Source: an uncultured Collinsella sp. (lineage in GTDB: Bacteria; Actinomycetota; Coriobacteriia; Coriobacteriales; Coriobacteriaceae). From it: 64,000 nucleotides of DNA. Position numbers and translations under genes: made by a program. Below the pieces are notes generated by a model. It searched no databases, was not told the origin of the DNA, and saw only the letters and a program-made list of their open reading frames with translations. Below are positions 36,632-45,668 of this stretch, piece by piece. The stretch spans positions 80,606 through 144,605 of the forward strand of contig CAUEPS010000003.1 in the NCBI GenBank assembly GCA_959019775.1, in the 5' to 3' direction. The stretch's first letter is position 1. Every line of letters starts with the position of its first letter.

Positions 36632-36664
36632 TGTGTATACCTACTCTTTCGTTACGAGTGTAAT

Positions 36665-37039
36665 CTACTCGGCGACGGGAGCCTCGGCAACAGCCTCAGC
36701 CTCTGCCTTGACAGCCTTCTTGGCGCGGGAGGTAGCCTGAACCTTCACGATCTTCAGCTTGGTGAGCTGCTGACGGTGACCCTTCAGACGACGATAGCGC
36801 TTACGCTTGTGGAACTTGAAGACCAGCTGCTTCTCGCCCTTGAACTGCTCAACGATCTGAGCGGTAACCTTGGCCTTGGCCAGCTTGTCGGGATCGGTGA
36901 CGATCTTCTTACCATCGTTGAGGAAGATGACCGGCAGGGTGACCTTGTCGCCCTCATTGCCCTCGATCTTCTCGACGGTGATGACATCGTCGGTGGCGAC
37001 CTTGTACTGCTTGCCGCCCGTGTTAACGATTGCGTACAT
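36665..37039 (-). CDS. rplU: 50S ribosomal protein L21
   Basis: L21 binds 23S rRNA. The protein begins MYAIVNTGGKQYKVATDDVI, has FKFHKRKRYRRLKGHRQQLT near residue 80, and ends in a Lys/Ala/Glu-rich tail of about 20 residues. The ATG at 37039 follows GAAGGG; the in-frame ATG seven codons earlier would place that site inside the gene. It is first in the rplU...rsfS operon. Confidence 0.97.
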   Translation of the reverse strand: MYAIVNTGGKQYKVATDDVITVEKIEGNEGDKVTLPVIFLNDGKKIVTDPDKLAKAKVTAQIVEQFKGEKQLVFKFHKRKRYRRLKGHRQQLTKLKIVKVQATSRAKKAVKAEAEAVAEAPVAE

Positions 37040-37081
37040 GTTTACTTGCCCTTCATGCATCAGTTAGTGCAACAGCCGAAT

Positions 37082-37110
37082 ATAGTAGCAGGCGATAATA
37101 CCCCCGTCAA
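37082..37110 (-). promoter_or_regulatory. Promoter of the rplU operon, -35 overlapping the upstream stop codon
   Basis: On the minus strand, TTGACG (37105-37110), a 17-base spacer and TACTAT (37082-37087). The TGA stop of the upstream gene (37107-37109) lies inside the -35 box. Predicted leader is about 36 bases. Confidence 0.75.
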
Positions 37111-37919
37111 CGAGTATGTGGAGCAAATCCACAAGTTCGCACAGGTATGGGGCTGACGAGTCGGCCCTCGTCGTCCTCGCATGCTTGATTCTGACGCTCG
37201 ACATCGTAGGAGCAGATGGTCACGAGGTCTTGCATACCGGTGGAAACAATAGGTGCATCGACGCCCGGGGTCAAGCCCTGCAACAAAACATCAGCAGCAG
37301 AAAGCAAAATCTCCGGACGCATGGAGCCCTCGTTGTCGGCATGGGTGTCGAGCATAAGCACCAGATGGTCCTCACGCTCCCCCGCCGCGAGCTCATAGCC
37401 AACAAGCGTATGGTCCAGATCAAGACGCTTGCTCTTTTTACCGCGTGCATAATCAATGCCATGACCCGCGCGCAACGTGTCGATCGCAGCGCGCACCTCG
37501 TCGGCGCTCACGGGGGCCTCGGGGTCCAGGTGCAAGTCGATGCGGTACGACAGACGTGTAAGCTGAGCCGTCAGCGCCGGCGTGCGCACGTCGATGTAGG
37601 CGGCCTCGATAGGCGCCAAATCTGCCGGGGACGCCGCGGCCAGGCGCTCAAAGGCCTCGTCGAGAGCGACGAACTCAGTCATAAAAAGGTCGTACCACTC
37701 GCAGGTCGACGACGTGCCCACGGGCAACGCCGACGAAAATCCCACGCGCATATGCGGCGAGAAGCCCTGCGTCACGGCATAGGGCAGGCCCGCACGGCGC
37801 ACGATGCGCTCAATGGTATGGATTAGTTCCAGATGGCCCAGGTACTTAAGGCGATCACGCTTGCCGTAGCGAACGCGCAGCCTAAAGAGCGTGGGATTGT
37901 CGGTCAAGCGCTCACTCAT
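37107..37919 (-). CDS. Radical-SAM-associated protein, TIGR03936/DUF2344 family
   Basis: The N-terminus LRVRYGKRDRLKYLGHLELIHTIERIVRRAGLPYAVTQGFSPHMRVGFSSALPVGTSS is the DUF2344 hallmark. Members lie next to, or are fused with, the TIGR03960 radical SAM protein and often precede rplU, as here; the biochemical function is unknown to me. The 270-residue product has a central variable region. Its ATG overlaps the stop of the radical SAM gene (ATGA), a sign of coupled translation. Confidence 0.88.
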   Translation of the reverse strand: MSERLTDNPTLFRLRVRYGKRDRLKYLGHLELIHTIERIVRRAGLPYAVTQGFSPHMRVGFSSALPVGTSSTCEWYDLFMTEFVALDEAFERLAAASPADLAPIEAAYIDVRTPALTAQLTRLSYRIDLHLDPEAPVSADEVRAAIDTLRAGHGIDYARGKKSKRLDLDHTLVGYELAAGEREDHLVLMLDTHADNEGSMRPEILLSAADVLLQGLTPGVDAPIVSTGMQDLVTICSYDVERQNQACEDDEGRLVSPIPVRTCGFAPHTR

Positions 37920-39793
37920 GCGCGATCACCCATCAATACGTTCTTGGCGTGGAGCGTGGGACAGATTCCGCAGCCGGTGCACGACGTGCGGGTGCAGTCG
38001 GGGGTCGTGACGCCCTCGAGCGAACGGCGGTACTCGCGCTCGAGGAAGCCGCGCGTGCAGCCGGGGCTCACGTGCTCCCAGGGCAGGCGCCAGTCCAGCT
38101 CGTAGGGCAGGTGCACCAGCTCGTTGAGGTCGATGCCGTTTTTGGCAGCAGCCTCCTTCCAGTTGTCGAGCGAGAAGTACTCCACCCAGGCGTCAAAGCG
38201 CGAGCCCACACGCCAGGCGTCGATGATGACCGGCGTCATATCACGACCGGCACGGGAGAGCGCAGCCTCGACAAGCGAGGTCTCGGCATCGTGATAATGC
38301 ACGCGTACGGCGCGGTTGCGCACGCTCGTGATGAGCAGCTTTTGGCGGCGCTTGACGTCGTCGTAATCGAGCTGCGGGCACCACTGGAAGGGTGTTGCCG
38401 CCTTGGGGATGAACACCGAAACCGAGATGGACACCGAGATAGACCCGCGGCGCGCCTTGGGCACCACGGAGCGGCCGAGCTCCAGCACATGATCGGCCAG
38501 GTTGGCGATAGCCACGATGTCCTCGTCGCGCTCGCCGGGAAGGCCCATCATGAAGTAAAGCTTCATGCGGTTCCAGCCGGCCTCGAAGGCTGCCTTGGCC
38601 GCGCGATCCAAGTCCTCCTCGGTCACGTTTTTGTTGATGATGTCGCGCATACGCTGGCTGCCCGCCTCGGGCGCGAATGTCAGGCCGCCCTTCTTTTCGC
38701 CGGCGACCGACTCGGCCATATCAACGCCAAACGAGTCCAAGCGCTGCGACGGAATGGACACGCGAATGCCCGTGTCCTCCAGGCGACGGTTGAGCCTACC
38801 GAGCACGTCGCGGATGCAGGAGTGGTCGGTCGTCGAAAGCGAGGTAAGCGACACCTCGTCATAGCCAGTCTTTTCCAAGCCCTGGATCACCGATGACACG
38901 ATTTGGTCGGCCGAGCGCTCGCGTACCGGACGATATGTCATGCCGGCCTGGCAAAAACGGCAGCCGCGGGCGCAGCCACGCAGGATCTCGATAGACAGGC
39001 GATCGTGGACGAGCTGCGCATACGGCACGCACGACTGAGAAAGCGGATTGGTTGCGCCAAAGTCCTCGACGACGCGCTTGTAGACTACCGGCGGGACGTC
39101 CTTGCCCTCGCGCGGCACGGTGTAGCCATGCGGCGAGCAGGGCTCGTCATGACGCACCTCATACAGGGACGGCACATAGGTACCGGCGACCGTCGCGAGC
39201 TGCTCGACAATCTGAGCGCGCGAGACGCCCTCGTCGCGCAAGCGGCGATGCAGCTGGCAGATCTCGAGCAGTGACTCCTCGCCCTCGCCAATGAGGATGG
39301 CATCGAAGAATGCAGCGTACGGCTCGGGGTTATACACCGAGGGACCACCAGCGACGATGATGGGATCGTCCTCGGTACGGTCGGCAGCCAGCAGCGGAAT
39401 GCCGGCGAGATCGAGCGCTTCGAGGAAGTTCGTCACGGCCATCTCGTGCGGCACGTGCATGCCGACGATGTCGAACGAGGCCACGGGCGCTGCGCCCTCG
39501 AGCGACAGCAGCGGAATCCCCGCCTCGCGCATGGCATCGCCCATATCGGGCCACGGCACGTAGCCGCGCTCGCAGGAAATGCCCTCGGCCTGATTAAGGA
39601 TGTTGTAGAGAATGGCGATGCCCTGGTTGGGCAGACCGACCTCATACACGTCCGGATAGATCATGCAGCAGCGATAGTCGGCATCGGCCTTTGAGAGCGT
39701 GCCCCACTCGTGGTCGATATAGCGACTCGGCTTTTCGACCTTGGCGAGCAGCGGCTCGATCAGATGAAAACAGTCTTGGTATGGAACGCGCAA
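37916..39793 (-). CDS. B12-binding-domain radical SAM protein (TIGR03960 family)
   Basis: The 625-residue protein has an N-terminal cobalamin-binding-like Rossmann domain (about 1-210), the radical SAM cluster motif CARGCRFC (Cys-x3-Cys-x2-Cys, near 280) with SLSTTDHS in the barrel, and a C-terminal Cys pattern TSCTGCGIC. In the family the gene is conserved beside DUF2344 and rplU/rpmA, and the substrate is not known. The start is TTG at 39793, 7 bases from GGGG. It overlaps the next gene by four bases. Confidence 0.88.
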   Translation of the reverse strand: MRVPYQDCFHLIEPLLAKVEKPSRYIDHEWGTLSKADADYRCCMIYPDVYEVGLPNQGIAILYNILNQAEGISCERGYVPWPDMGDAMREAGIPLLSLEGAAPVASFDIVGMHVPHEMAVTNFLEALDLAGIPLLAADRTEDDPIIVAGGPSVYNPEPYAAFFDAILIGEGEESLLEICQLHRRLRDEGVSRAQIVEQLATVAGTYVPSLYEVRHDEPCSPHGYTVPREGKDVPPVVYKRVVEDFGATNPLSQSCVPYAQLVHDRLSIEILRGCARGCRFCQAGMTYRPVRERSADQIVSSVIQGLEKTGYDEVSLTSLSTTDHSCIRDVLGRLNRRLEDTGIRVSIPSQRLDSFGVDMAESVAGEKKGGLTFAPEAGSQRMRDIINKNVTEEDLDRAAKAAFEAGWNRMKLYFMMGLPGERDEDIVAIANLADHVLELGRSVVPKARRGSISVSISVSVFIPKAATPFQWCPQLDYDDVKRRQKLLITSVRNRAVRVHYHDAETSLVEAALSRAGRDMTPVIIDAWRVGSRFDAWVEYFSLDNWKEAAAKNGIDLNELVHLPYELDWRLPWEHVSPGCTRGFLEREYRRSLEGVTTPDCTRTSCTGCGICPTLHAKNVLMGDRA

Positions 39794-39803
39794 CAGAAAG
39801 CCC

Positions 39804-40733
39804 CTAAGCAGCGAGATCGGATGCGTCTTGGTAGGACGCCATAGGACGGGTAGCGCCGGCGACCGTGGTCACCAGGTCGCGAACGCGCGAGAACGTAGCG
39901 TTGACAACCTCATTGGCACGGCTGTAGTCCACATCGCGCTCGTAGAGCGACACGAGCGCGCGGCCCATGCCGTAGGTACCCGCGGCTGCGGTAAGCGCCT
40001 TAACGGCAAAGCCGATGTGCGGCGTCTGCTTCACCAATGCGCGGGTGACGGCGCGAATCACCAGACCACCGGCGAGCACGCCCGCGACCTCGTAGCCGCG
40101 CTCGGGCTTTATGCCGCGTCCAAAGATGGCCGCCAGCTCAAAGAGCATGCCCACCTGCGCCAGCGCCATCACGGGATAGTCGGCACCCGGCAAAAACACC
40201 AAGGCGCCCGTCGCCATGTTGGTGAGCGCGCACGAGGTAATGATGCGATTTGCCGCCGCGATGCGCATAAAAGCAAAGTTGGCGGCAAAAGCCGTCTCCT
40301 TGTCCGTACGATCGAGGATCCAGCGGGCAAGCGTCTCGAGCAGATAGGTCTTATCGGTCGCCGCCACCACGCCGAGCATAGGCGTAGATTCCTCAACGAA
40401 CGGCACCTCGACGGCGGACTCGGCAAGCACGCACACGGGCGCGCCGGCAATCACGAGCTCCTGCACGGCACTCTCCAGGCGGTCGGATCCGCACGAGAGG
40501 ACCAGCACCACGTCGGTATCGGCCTTGGGAACGATACGGTCCTCCCCCAGGCGATCAACACGCACAATGCCCGAAGTCGTCTGCGGCACAAAGGCATCGC
40601 GAACCGTCTCGACCAAAAAGCGAGACGCAGTCGAATCAAGGTAAACCGAGACACGCACCGGTGTATCGGAGTCCTTCTTAACAGACGCGCCCATCTTAAA
40701 AGCGCTGGTCAACTTATCCACGGGAATCTTCAT
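39804..40733 (-). CDS. DUF697-like membrane-associated protein
   Basis: The first about 130 residues look like a nucleotide-interacting alpha/beta region without a P-loop (VVLVLSCGSDRLESAV). From about 145 to 255 there are hydrophobic helices of the DUF697 type (RIAAANRIITSCALTNMATGALVFLPGADYPVMALAQVGMLFELAAIFGR). No enzyme motif is visible. The gene is 18 bp after rodA and probably co-transcribed with the elongasome genes, so an envelope role is possible but unproven. The start ATG follows GGAGGGG. Confidence 0.7.
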   Translation of the reverse strand: MKIPVDKLTSAFKMGASVKKDSDTPVRVSVYLDSTASRFLVETVRDAFVPQTTSGIVRVDRLGEDRIVPKADTDVVLVLSCGSDRLESAVQELVIAGAPVCVLAESAVEVPFVEESTPMLGVVAATDKTYLLETLARWILDRTDKETAFAANFAFMRIAAANRIITSCALTNMATGALVFLPGADYPVMALAQVGMLFELAAIFGRGIKPERGYEVAGVLAGGLVIRAVTRALVKQTPHIGFAVKALTAAAGTYGMGRALVSLYERDVDYSRANEVVNATFSRVRDLVTTVAGATRPMASYQDASDLAA

Positions 40734-40751
40734 GGCAAACCCCTCCAGCGG

Positions 40752-41978
40752 TTACGCGGCGCCCGAACGATGCCGCCATATGGATTGTACGATACCCACC
40801 GTCAGCAACTGAATCATCATCGACGACGAACCAAAACTAATAAACGGCAGCGGAATACCAGTAATCGGCATCATGCCAATGCACATGCCGATATTCTCGA
40901 AGGTCTGGAACGCCCACATGCCGACGATACCCACGCACGACAGGCGCAAGAACAGTGACTCGCACTTAAAGGCGACGCGAATCGTCGAGAAGATCAGCAG
41001 CACGTAGAGGCACAGGAGCAAAAAGGAGCCGCAGAAGCCGAACGTCTCGGACAGGAAGGCGAAGACGAAATCGGTGTGGAACTCGGGTAGAAAGCCACCG
41101 GCCGACTGAGTCGCGTGGCCCAGGCCCTTACCAAAGAAGCCACCCGAGCCGACGGCAATGAGCGACTGCTGCAGGTTGTAGGCATCATCCGAATCGGCTT
41201 TGTCGGGGTCGATGAAGACTGTCAGACGGTTCATCTGATACTGCTTGATCAGCACGTCGTGGCCAAGGAGCGAATCAAAGACCGAGTCGAGCGCCAAGAT
41301 GAGCGCAATCAAACCAACCAGCAGGGCCAAGGTCGACAGCACCCATTCGCGGCGCGCACCGCTCATGCAGATGACGATGGCACCCGAGACCAGCACGACC
41401 AGGCCCGAGCCCAAGTCGCCCATGGCGACGACGGCCAAAAACGGGACGGAAAGCATACCGCAGAGCTTGACGTAGTCGCGAACAGTATCGATGCGGCCGT
41501 TGTATTGCGAGCCAAGCGTGGCCATAAAGAAAATGGTGATGAGCTTGGCGAGCTCAACGGGCTGGAAGGTCAGGCCGATACCGGGGATCTTAATCCAGCC
41601 CGTCATGCCCAGACCGCCCGTATAGGACAGGCCCGGAATCTTGGGCGAGAAGATCACAATAAGGTCAATGACGAGCAACGCCGTCGAGAAATTGGAAATG
41701 CCACGCAGGTCGGTGCGCCAGACGAGCACCGCCAGCACCGCGCCAATGCCAATGCCCAGCAGGTGGCGCGAGAACGAGGCATCGGCCTTAAACTGCGAGG
41801 CCGACCAAATGATGATGGCGCCATAGGCAACGAGCGCGACGGTAGCCAGCAGCACACCGATGTGTACCTTCTGGCGGAACGTGCCGCGCGAGGCCGAGAG
41901 CTGCTTGTTAACGCGGTCCAGGCTGCTGCGAGAGCCGGTTTTGGTTGAGCGGAACAGGTCCGCCGGCGAAAAGTCCAT
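40752..41978 (-). CDS. rodA: Rod shape-determining peptidoglycan glycosyltransferase RodA
   Basis: RodA is the SEDS-family glycosyltransferase of the elongasome, working with PBP2. About ten transmembrane segments are visible, plus the family motifs QPVELAKL (near 158), ITGIPLPFISFGSSSM near the C-terminus and the periplasmic loop carrying GKGLGHATQS (near 290). A cytoplasmic N-terminus of about 45 residues is longer than usual. It directly follows the PBP2 gene, so RodA rather than FtsW is the better name. The start ATG follows GGAGG. Confidence 0.94.
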   Translation of the reverse strand: MDFSPADLFRSTKTGSRSSLDRVNKQLSASRGTFRQKVHIGVLLATVALVAYGAIIIWSASQFKADASFSRHLLGIGIGAVLAVLVWRTDLRGISNFSTALLVIDLIVIFSPKIPGLSYTGGLGMTGWIKIPGIGLTFQPVELAKLITIFFMATLGSQYNGRIDTVRDYVKLCGMLSVPFLAVVAMGDLGSGLVVLVSGAIVICMSGARREWVLSTLALLVGLIALILALDSVFDSLLGHDVLIKQYQMNRLTVFIDPDKADSDDAYNLQQSLIAVGSGGFFGKGLGHATQSAGGFLPEFHTDFVFAFLSETFGFCGSFLLLCLYVLLIFSTIRVAFKCESLFLRLSCVGIVGMWAFQTFENIGMCIGMMPITGIPLPFISFGSSSMMIQLLTVGIVQSIWRHRSGAA

Positions 41979-41987
41979 CGCAACCTC

Positions 41988-44057
41988 CTATCGAACCGAG
42001 GAATCGCCCGTGGCCGTCGACGTGTCGGGCTCGTCATAAATCGCACCGAGGACATCGCGCACGACGTGCAACGCGGTATCGGAGCCGCCACCGCCCTGTT
42101 CCAAGATAGTGGCAATCACGTACTTGGGGTCATCGGCCGGCGCGTAGGCGCAAAACCACGCGTAATCGTCCTCGCCGCTCTTCTCGCCCGTGCCGGACTT
42201 GCCGTAGACCGTAGGGGTCAGGGAGTTAAAGTGCGCGGCGGTCGAAGTCGACGCGGAGTAAATCACGTCGTGCATGCCATTACGAACAAGAGCCAAATCC
42301 GAATCGCTGTTGATCTTGGCCTGAAGGCGTTTCTTTTTGCCTTTGCCGTTGTACTTGTAGGCGTCGCCGTCGCCATCGCGCGACACCGCCGACAAAAACA
42401 CATGCGGCACATACTGCTTGCCGCCGTTGGCAAGACCCATGTAGGCGCAGGCCATCTGCAGCGGCGTCACCAAAATGTCGCCCTGCCCGATGGCAATGTT
42501 GGTCATATCGCCGGCATTCCACTTGCGGTCCTCGGCAGATGCGTCGGTAAAGTACGACTCTTTCCACTCGGCATCGGGAATGCGGCCGGCACCCTCACTC
42601 GGAAGGTCGATACCACAGGTCTTGCCTAGGCCCCAGCGACGAAAGACCTCCTGCAAGCCCTCGGGATGCTGGTCGTTGTAGAAAAACGCCTTGCCCATAT
42701 CGTAGAACACGGGGTCGCAGGAGTTGGCGATACCCGACTGCAGCGTCATCGTGCCGTGGCCGGAGTGCAGCCAGCAGTATTTTCCCCAAGATTTGCCCAA
42801 GCCGGTCCAATATCCCGTGCAGTTGGTCGTTTGACTCGAAGTGTACGTGCCAAACTCAAGGCCAGCCAACGCCGAGAGGGGTTTGATGGTCGAGGCGGAC
42901 ATGTACTGGCCGCTAATGGCGCGGTTGAGCAGCGGATGCGAACCCTCGTCATCGTTGAGCTCGGTCCACACGTCGTTGGAGACGCCACCGATAAACACCG
43001 AAGGATCGAACTTGGGCTCGCTGGCCATGCCCAGAATCTCGCCGTTATTGGGGTCGAGGCACACCACGGCACCGTTGCCGGCGTCGCTGTGGCCTGTGGT
43101 CTTAGCGAGCTCAATGGCACTTGCAAGCGCCGTCTCGCAGGCTTGCTGAATCTTGAGGTCAAGCGTGAGCTTAATGTCGGAGCCGGCCTTGGCGGGCACG
43201 GCGCCGGCCTGACCGGTCACGTTGCCCGAGGCATCGACCTTCACCGTCTGCTCGCCACGAATACCCTGCAGCAAGTTCTCGTAGTAGCTCTCGACGCCCG
43301 CCTGGCCCACGATATCGCCCGACTGGTACGTAATCTGACCGGCTGCGCTATCGTTATCGCCCGAAGCCTTCTTGTTCTGCGCCTCGAGCTGCTCGGAGGT
43401 AATGGTGCCGGTATAGCCCAAAATGTGACAGGCCGTCTCGCCGTACGGGTACTGGCGCTCGGTGCGCTCGGCGATCTTCACGCCCGGGAACTCGCCGGCA
43501 TGCTCCTTGATATAGGCAACCGTGGAGCGGCGCACGTCCGTCGCGATGGTGTGCAGGCTCTGAGCGCCCTCGGAATTGTCCTGGATATTGCGCAGCACCG
43601 CGACATAGGGCATACCGAGCACGTTGGCAAGATGGCGCACCAGCACGGTGTCATCGGCCAGGTCGCGATAGGCGACGACGGCAAGTGAGGGACGGTTTTG
43701 TACAAGTGCCACGCCATTGCGATCAAGGATTCGCCCGCGCACAGCCGGCGTGGTGACGGTACGCGTCTGGTTGCTCTTGGCCTGCTTGTCGTAGTAGTCC
43801 GACGAGACCATCTGCATGCCCCACAGCTTGACGGCGAGCGCGGCAAACATCGCGCCCACGCCGGCGGTGAGGATGGAGAAGCGACCCTTGAAGGCGGTCG
43901 CGGCGGTATTGCCCTCGCCCTCGGTGGCGCGCGGGGCCGTTCCATGCTGTGTGTCGTAGGTAAAACGGGAATCGCCGCGGCGCATGATGACCAGCGCGAC
44001 AACAATGGCCACGACCAGCACGATACCGGCGATGATAACCGTCATCTGGGAAGACAT
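41988..44057 (-). CDS. mrdA: Penicillin-binding protein 2 (elongasome transpeptidase)
   Basis: This class B PBP cross-links peptidoglycan during elongation. One N-terminal transmembrane helix (about 5-27) and a second hydrophobic segment (about 62-85) precede the dimerisation domain (PAVRGRILDRNGVAL near 105). The transpeptidase domain has SASTIK (nucleophile Ser, about 390), SCD as the S-x-N/D motif (about 455) and KSGTGE as the KTG-type box (about 620). The length is 689 residues. The start ATG follows GGGAGG by 7 bases. It lies between mreD and rodA, the standard order. Confidence 0.95.
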   Translation of the reverse strand: MSSQMTVIIAGIVLVVAIVVALVIMRRGDSRFTYDTQHGTAPRATEGEGNTAATAFKGRFSILTAGVGAMFAALAVKLWGMQMVSSDYYDKQAKSNQTRTVTTPAVRGRILDRNGVALVQNRPSLAVVAYRDLADDTVLVRHLANVLGMPYVAVLRNIQDNSEGAQSLHTIATDVRRSTVAYIKEHAGEFPGVKIAERTERQYPYGETACHILGYTGTITSEQLEAQNKKASGDNDSAAGQITYQSGDIVGQAGVESYYENLLQGIRGEQTVKVDASGNVTGQAGAVPAKAGSDIKLTLDLKIQQACETALASAIELAKTTGHSDAGNGAVVCLDPNNGEILGMASEPKFDPSVFIGGVSNDVWTELNDDEGSHPLLNRAISGQYMSASTIKPLSALAGLEFGTYTSSQTTNCTGYWTGLGKSWGKYCWLHSGHGTMTLQSGIANSCDPVFYDMGKAFFYNDQHPEGLQEVFRRWGLGKTCGIDLPSEGAGRIPDAEWKESYFTDASAEDRKWNAGDMTNIAIGQGDILVTPLQMACAYMGLANGGKQYVPHVFLSAVSRDGDGDAYKYNGKGKKKRLQAKINSDSDLALVRNGMHDVIYSASTSTAAHFNSLTPTVYGKSGTGEKSGEDDYAWFCAYAPADDPKYVIATILEQGGGGSDTALHVVRDVLGAIYDEPDTSTATGDSSVR

Positions 44058-44070
44058 CTATGAGCCTCCC

Positions 44071-44637
44071 CTATTTGAGTTTGCGGGTCTTGGGCTTAAA
44101 GCGCATGCCCGTCTGATGACCACCGCGTGCGGAGAATCCGTAGCCAGACTGCGGCACGACACCGGACATCAAAAACGGAATGGCAACCAGACCCGTCAGG
44201 ATCGAAGACGGCAGGGCGTGTCCAAAAACAGCCACCACAAAGCTCGTCTCCAGACCCATAAACAGCAAAATGATGCTGTAGACCACGTTGATGGCAAGCG
44301 CGAAGGCGCCCACGGTAATACCGCGCGCGCTCGGGGAGCCGCCCGTCTGACCGGCCGCGCTATGCACCAGGGCAAAACTGCCCACCGTCAGCAGCAGCGA
44401 CATAACGCCCACCGGAACGGCGGCGGAAAGATCATAGAACAGGCCGCTGCAAAAACCGCAGACGACAGCCCGCGTGGGATCGCCCGAGAACACGCTCAGG
44501 CATACCAGGATAATCATAAAGTTGACGCGACCGCCCGCAATGGAGATCTGCGGCGCCAGGCCCGCCTGCAGCAGCACGCACGCAATGGCGGCGATTACAA
44601 ACGTGCGGGAGCTCGCCCCCTGCTCGTGTAGATCCAT
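44071..44637 (-). CDS. mreD: Rod shape-determining protein MreD
   Basis: MreD is a small multi-pass membrane protein of the elongasome. The 188 residues show five or six hydrophobic segments, including IACVLLQAGLAPQISIAGGRVNFMIILVCLSVF, where the small acidic/aromatic pattern of MreD is recognisable. It ends in a basic cytoplasmic tail. The ATG at 44637 is spaced 7 bases from GGGGG; an ATG two codons earlier is too close. Identity rests on hydropathy plus position between mreC and mrdA. Confidence 0.88.
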   Translation of the reverse strand: MDLHEQGASSRTFVIAAIACVLLQAGLAPQISIAGGRVNFMIILVCLSVFSGDPTRAVVCGFCSGLFYDLSAAVPVGVMSLLLTVGSFALVHSAAGQTGGSPSARGITVGAFALAINVVYSIILLFMGLETSFVVAVFGHALPSSILTGLVAIPFLMSGVVPQSGYGFSARGGHQTGMRFKPKTRKLK

Positions 44638-44648
44638 GGACATGCCCC

Positions 44649-45647
44649 CTATTCGCTCGAGCCGGAATCGGTCGTCTCGGACGTGTCGGAACTGTCATCC
44701 GAGCTCTCGTCCTTCGTCTTGGTCGCAGCATCGCGCGACGTTCCCTGCGGCGTGCTGTTAGCCGTGCTCACGTCCTCGTCAGAGGCCGACTGCTCGTCGG
44801 TCAGCGAGGTAATGACCAGCACTTCCTCGTTGTTCTCGGCCGTGGTCTGAGCGCGCACCACAATGGTGTAGTACACGTCGTTGGCCGACTTCTCCACCGA
44901 GGAAACAGTGCCGAGCGGCAGGCCCTTGGGGAACACGCCACCGATGCCCGAGGTCACGATGATGTCGCCCACTTTGACGTCGGAGTCGACGCTCACGTAC
45001 TCAAGGCGCAGGGTGCCATCGGGCTGGCCCTGCAGCATACCCTGGGCGCGCGTGTCCTGCACCATAGCCGACACGCCCGAGTTCTCGTCACCAATCAGGC
45101 GCACGGTAGAGGTCTTGGCCGATACCTCAATAATCTGGCCGATAACACCGGCAGAACTCGTCACGGGCATGTTGATGGTAAGGCCGTCGGCAGATCCCTT
45201 GTCGATGGTAACGGTCGAGGTCCAGGCATCGCCCGACGCACCGACGATACGAGCAGCGGTCGACTTAAGGTTATAGGTCGATTGCAGCCCGACCAGGCCC
45301 TCCAGGCGCTCGGCAGTCTTTTGAGCCTCGGAAAGCTCGGCGACCTTAGAGGTCAGCACCTCGTTTTGCTTCTTGAGGTCAGCGAGCGACTCCTGCGAAG
45401 CCGTGAGGTTTGAGAACACGTTGCCGATCGCGTTGAAGGGAGCCGCCACAGCCGAGCCCAAAAAGCGCACCGGCGAGGTAATCGTCGTCATGCCCGAGCG
45501 TACGGCATGAATCGGCCCGGCCTCGCCCTCACGGATATAAAACGTGAGCAGCAACACCGAAATCAGGCTGAAAACAATCAACGGGCGCATACCCGTTGAT
45601 TGTCGCTTGGTATTCAGATTTGGAGAGAAACCCGAAGATCGTGCCAA
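44649..45647 (-). CDS. mreC: Rod shape-determining protein MreC
   Basis: MreC links cytoplasmic MreB to the extracellular synthases. It has a short cytoplasmic N-terminus, one transmembrane helix (about 21-40), a coiled-coil (about 82-118, SLADLKKQNEVLTSKVAELSEAQKTAERLEGLVGL), and the beta-rich MreC domain (VTIDKGSADGL, GVIGQIIEV, LIGDENSGVSAMVQDTRAQGML, VTSGIGGVFPKGLPLGTV). A Ser/Asp/Thr-rich disordered tail of about 60 residues ends the 332-aa protein. Confidence 0.95.
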   Translation of the reverse strand: MARSSGFSPNLNTKRQSTGMRPLIVFSLISVLLLTFYIREGEAGPIHAVRSGMTTITSPVRFLGSAVAAPFNAIGNVFSNLTASQESLADLKKQNEVLTSKVAELSEAQKTAERLEGLVGLQSTYNLKSTAARIVGASGDAWTSTVTIDKGSADGLTINMPVTSSAGVIGQIIEVSAKTSTVRLIGDENSGVSAMVQDTRAQGMLQGQPDGTLRLEYVSVDSDVKVGDIIVTSGIGGVFPKGLPLGTVSSVEKSANDVYYTIVVRAQTTAENNEEVLVITSLTDEQSASDEDVSTANSTPQGTSRDAATKTKDESSDDSSDTSETTDSGSSE

Positions 45648-45668
45648 ATGGAATCCACCTTTTGGAAA

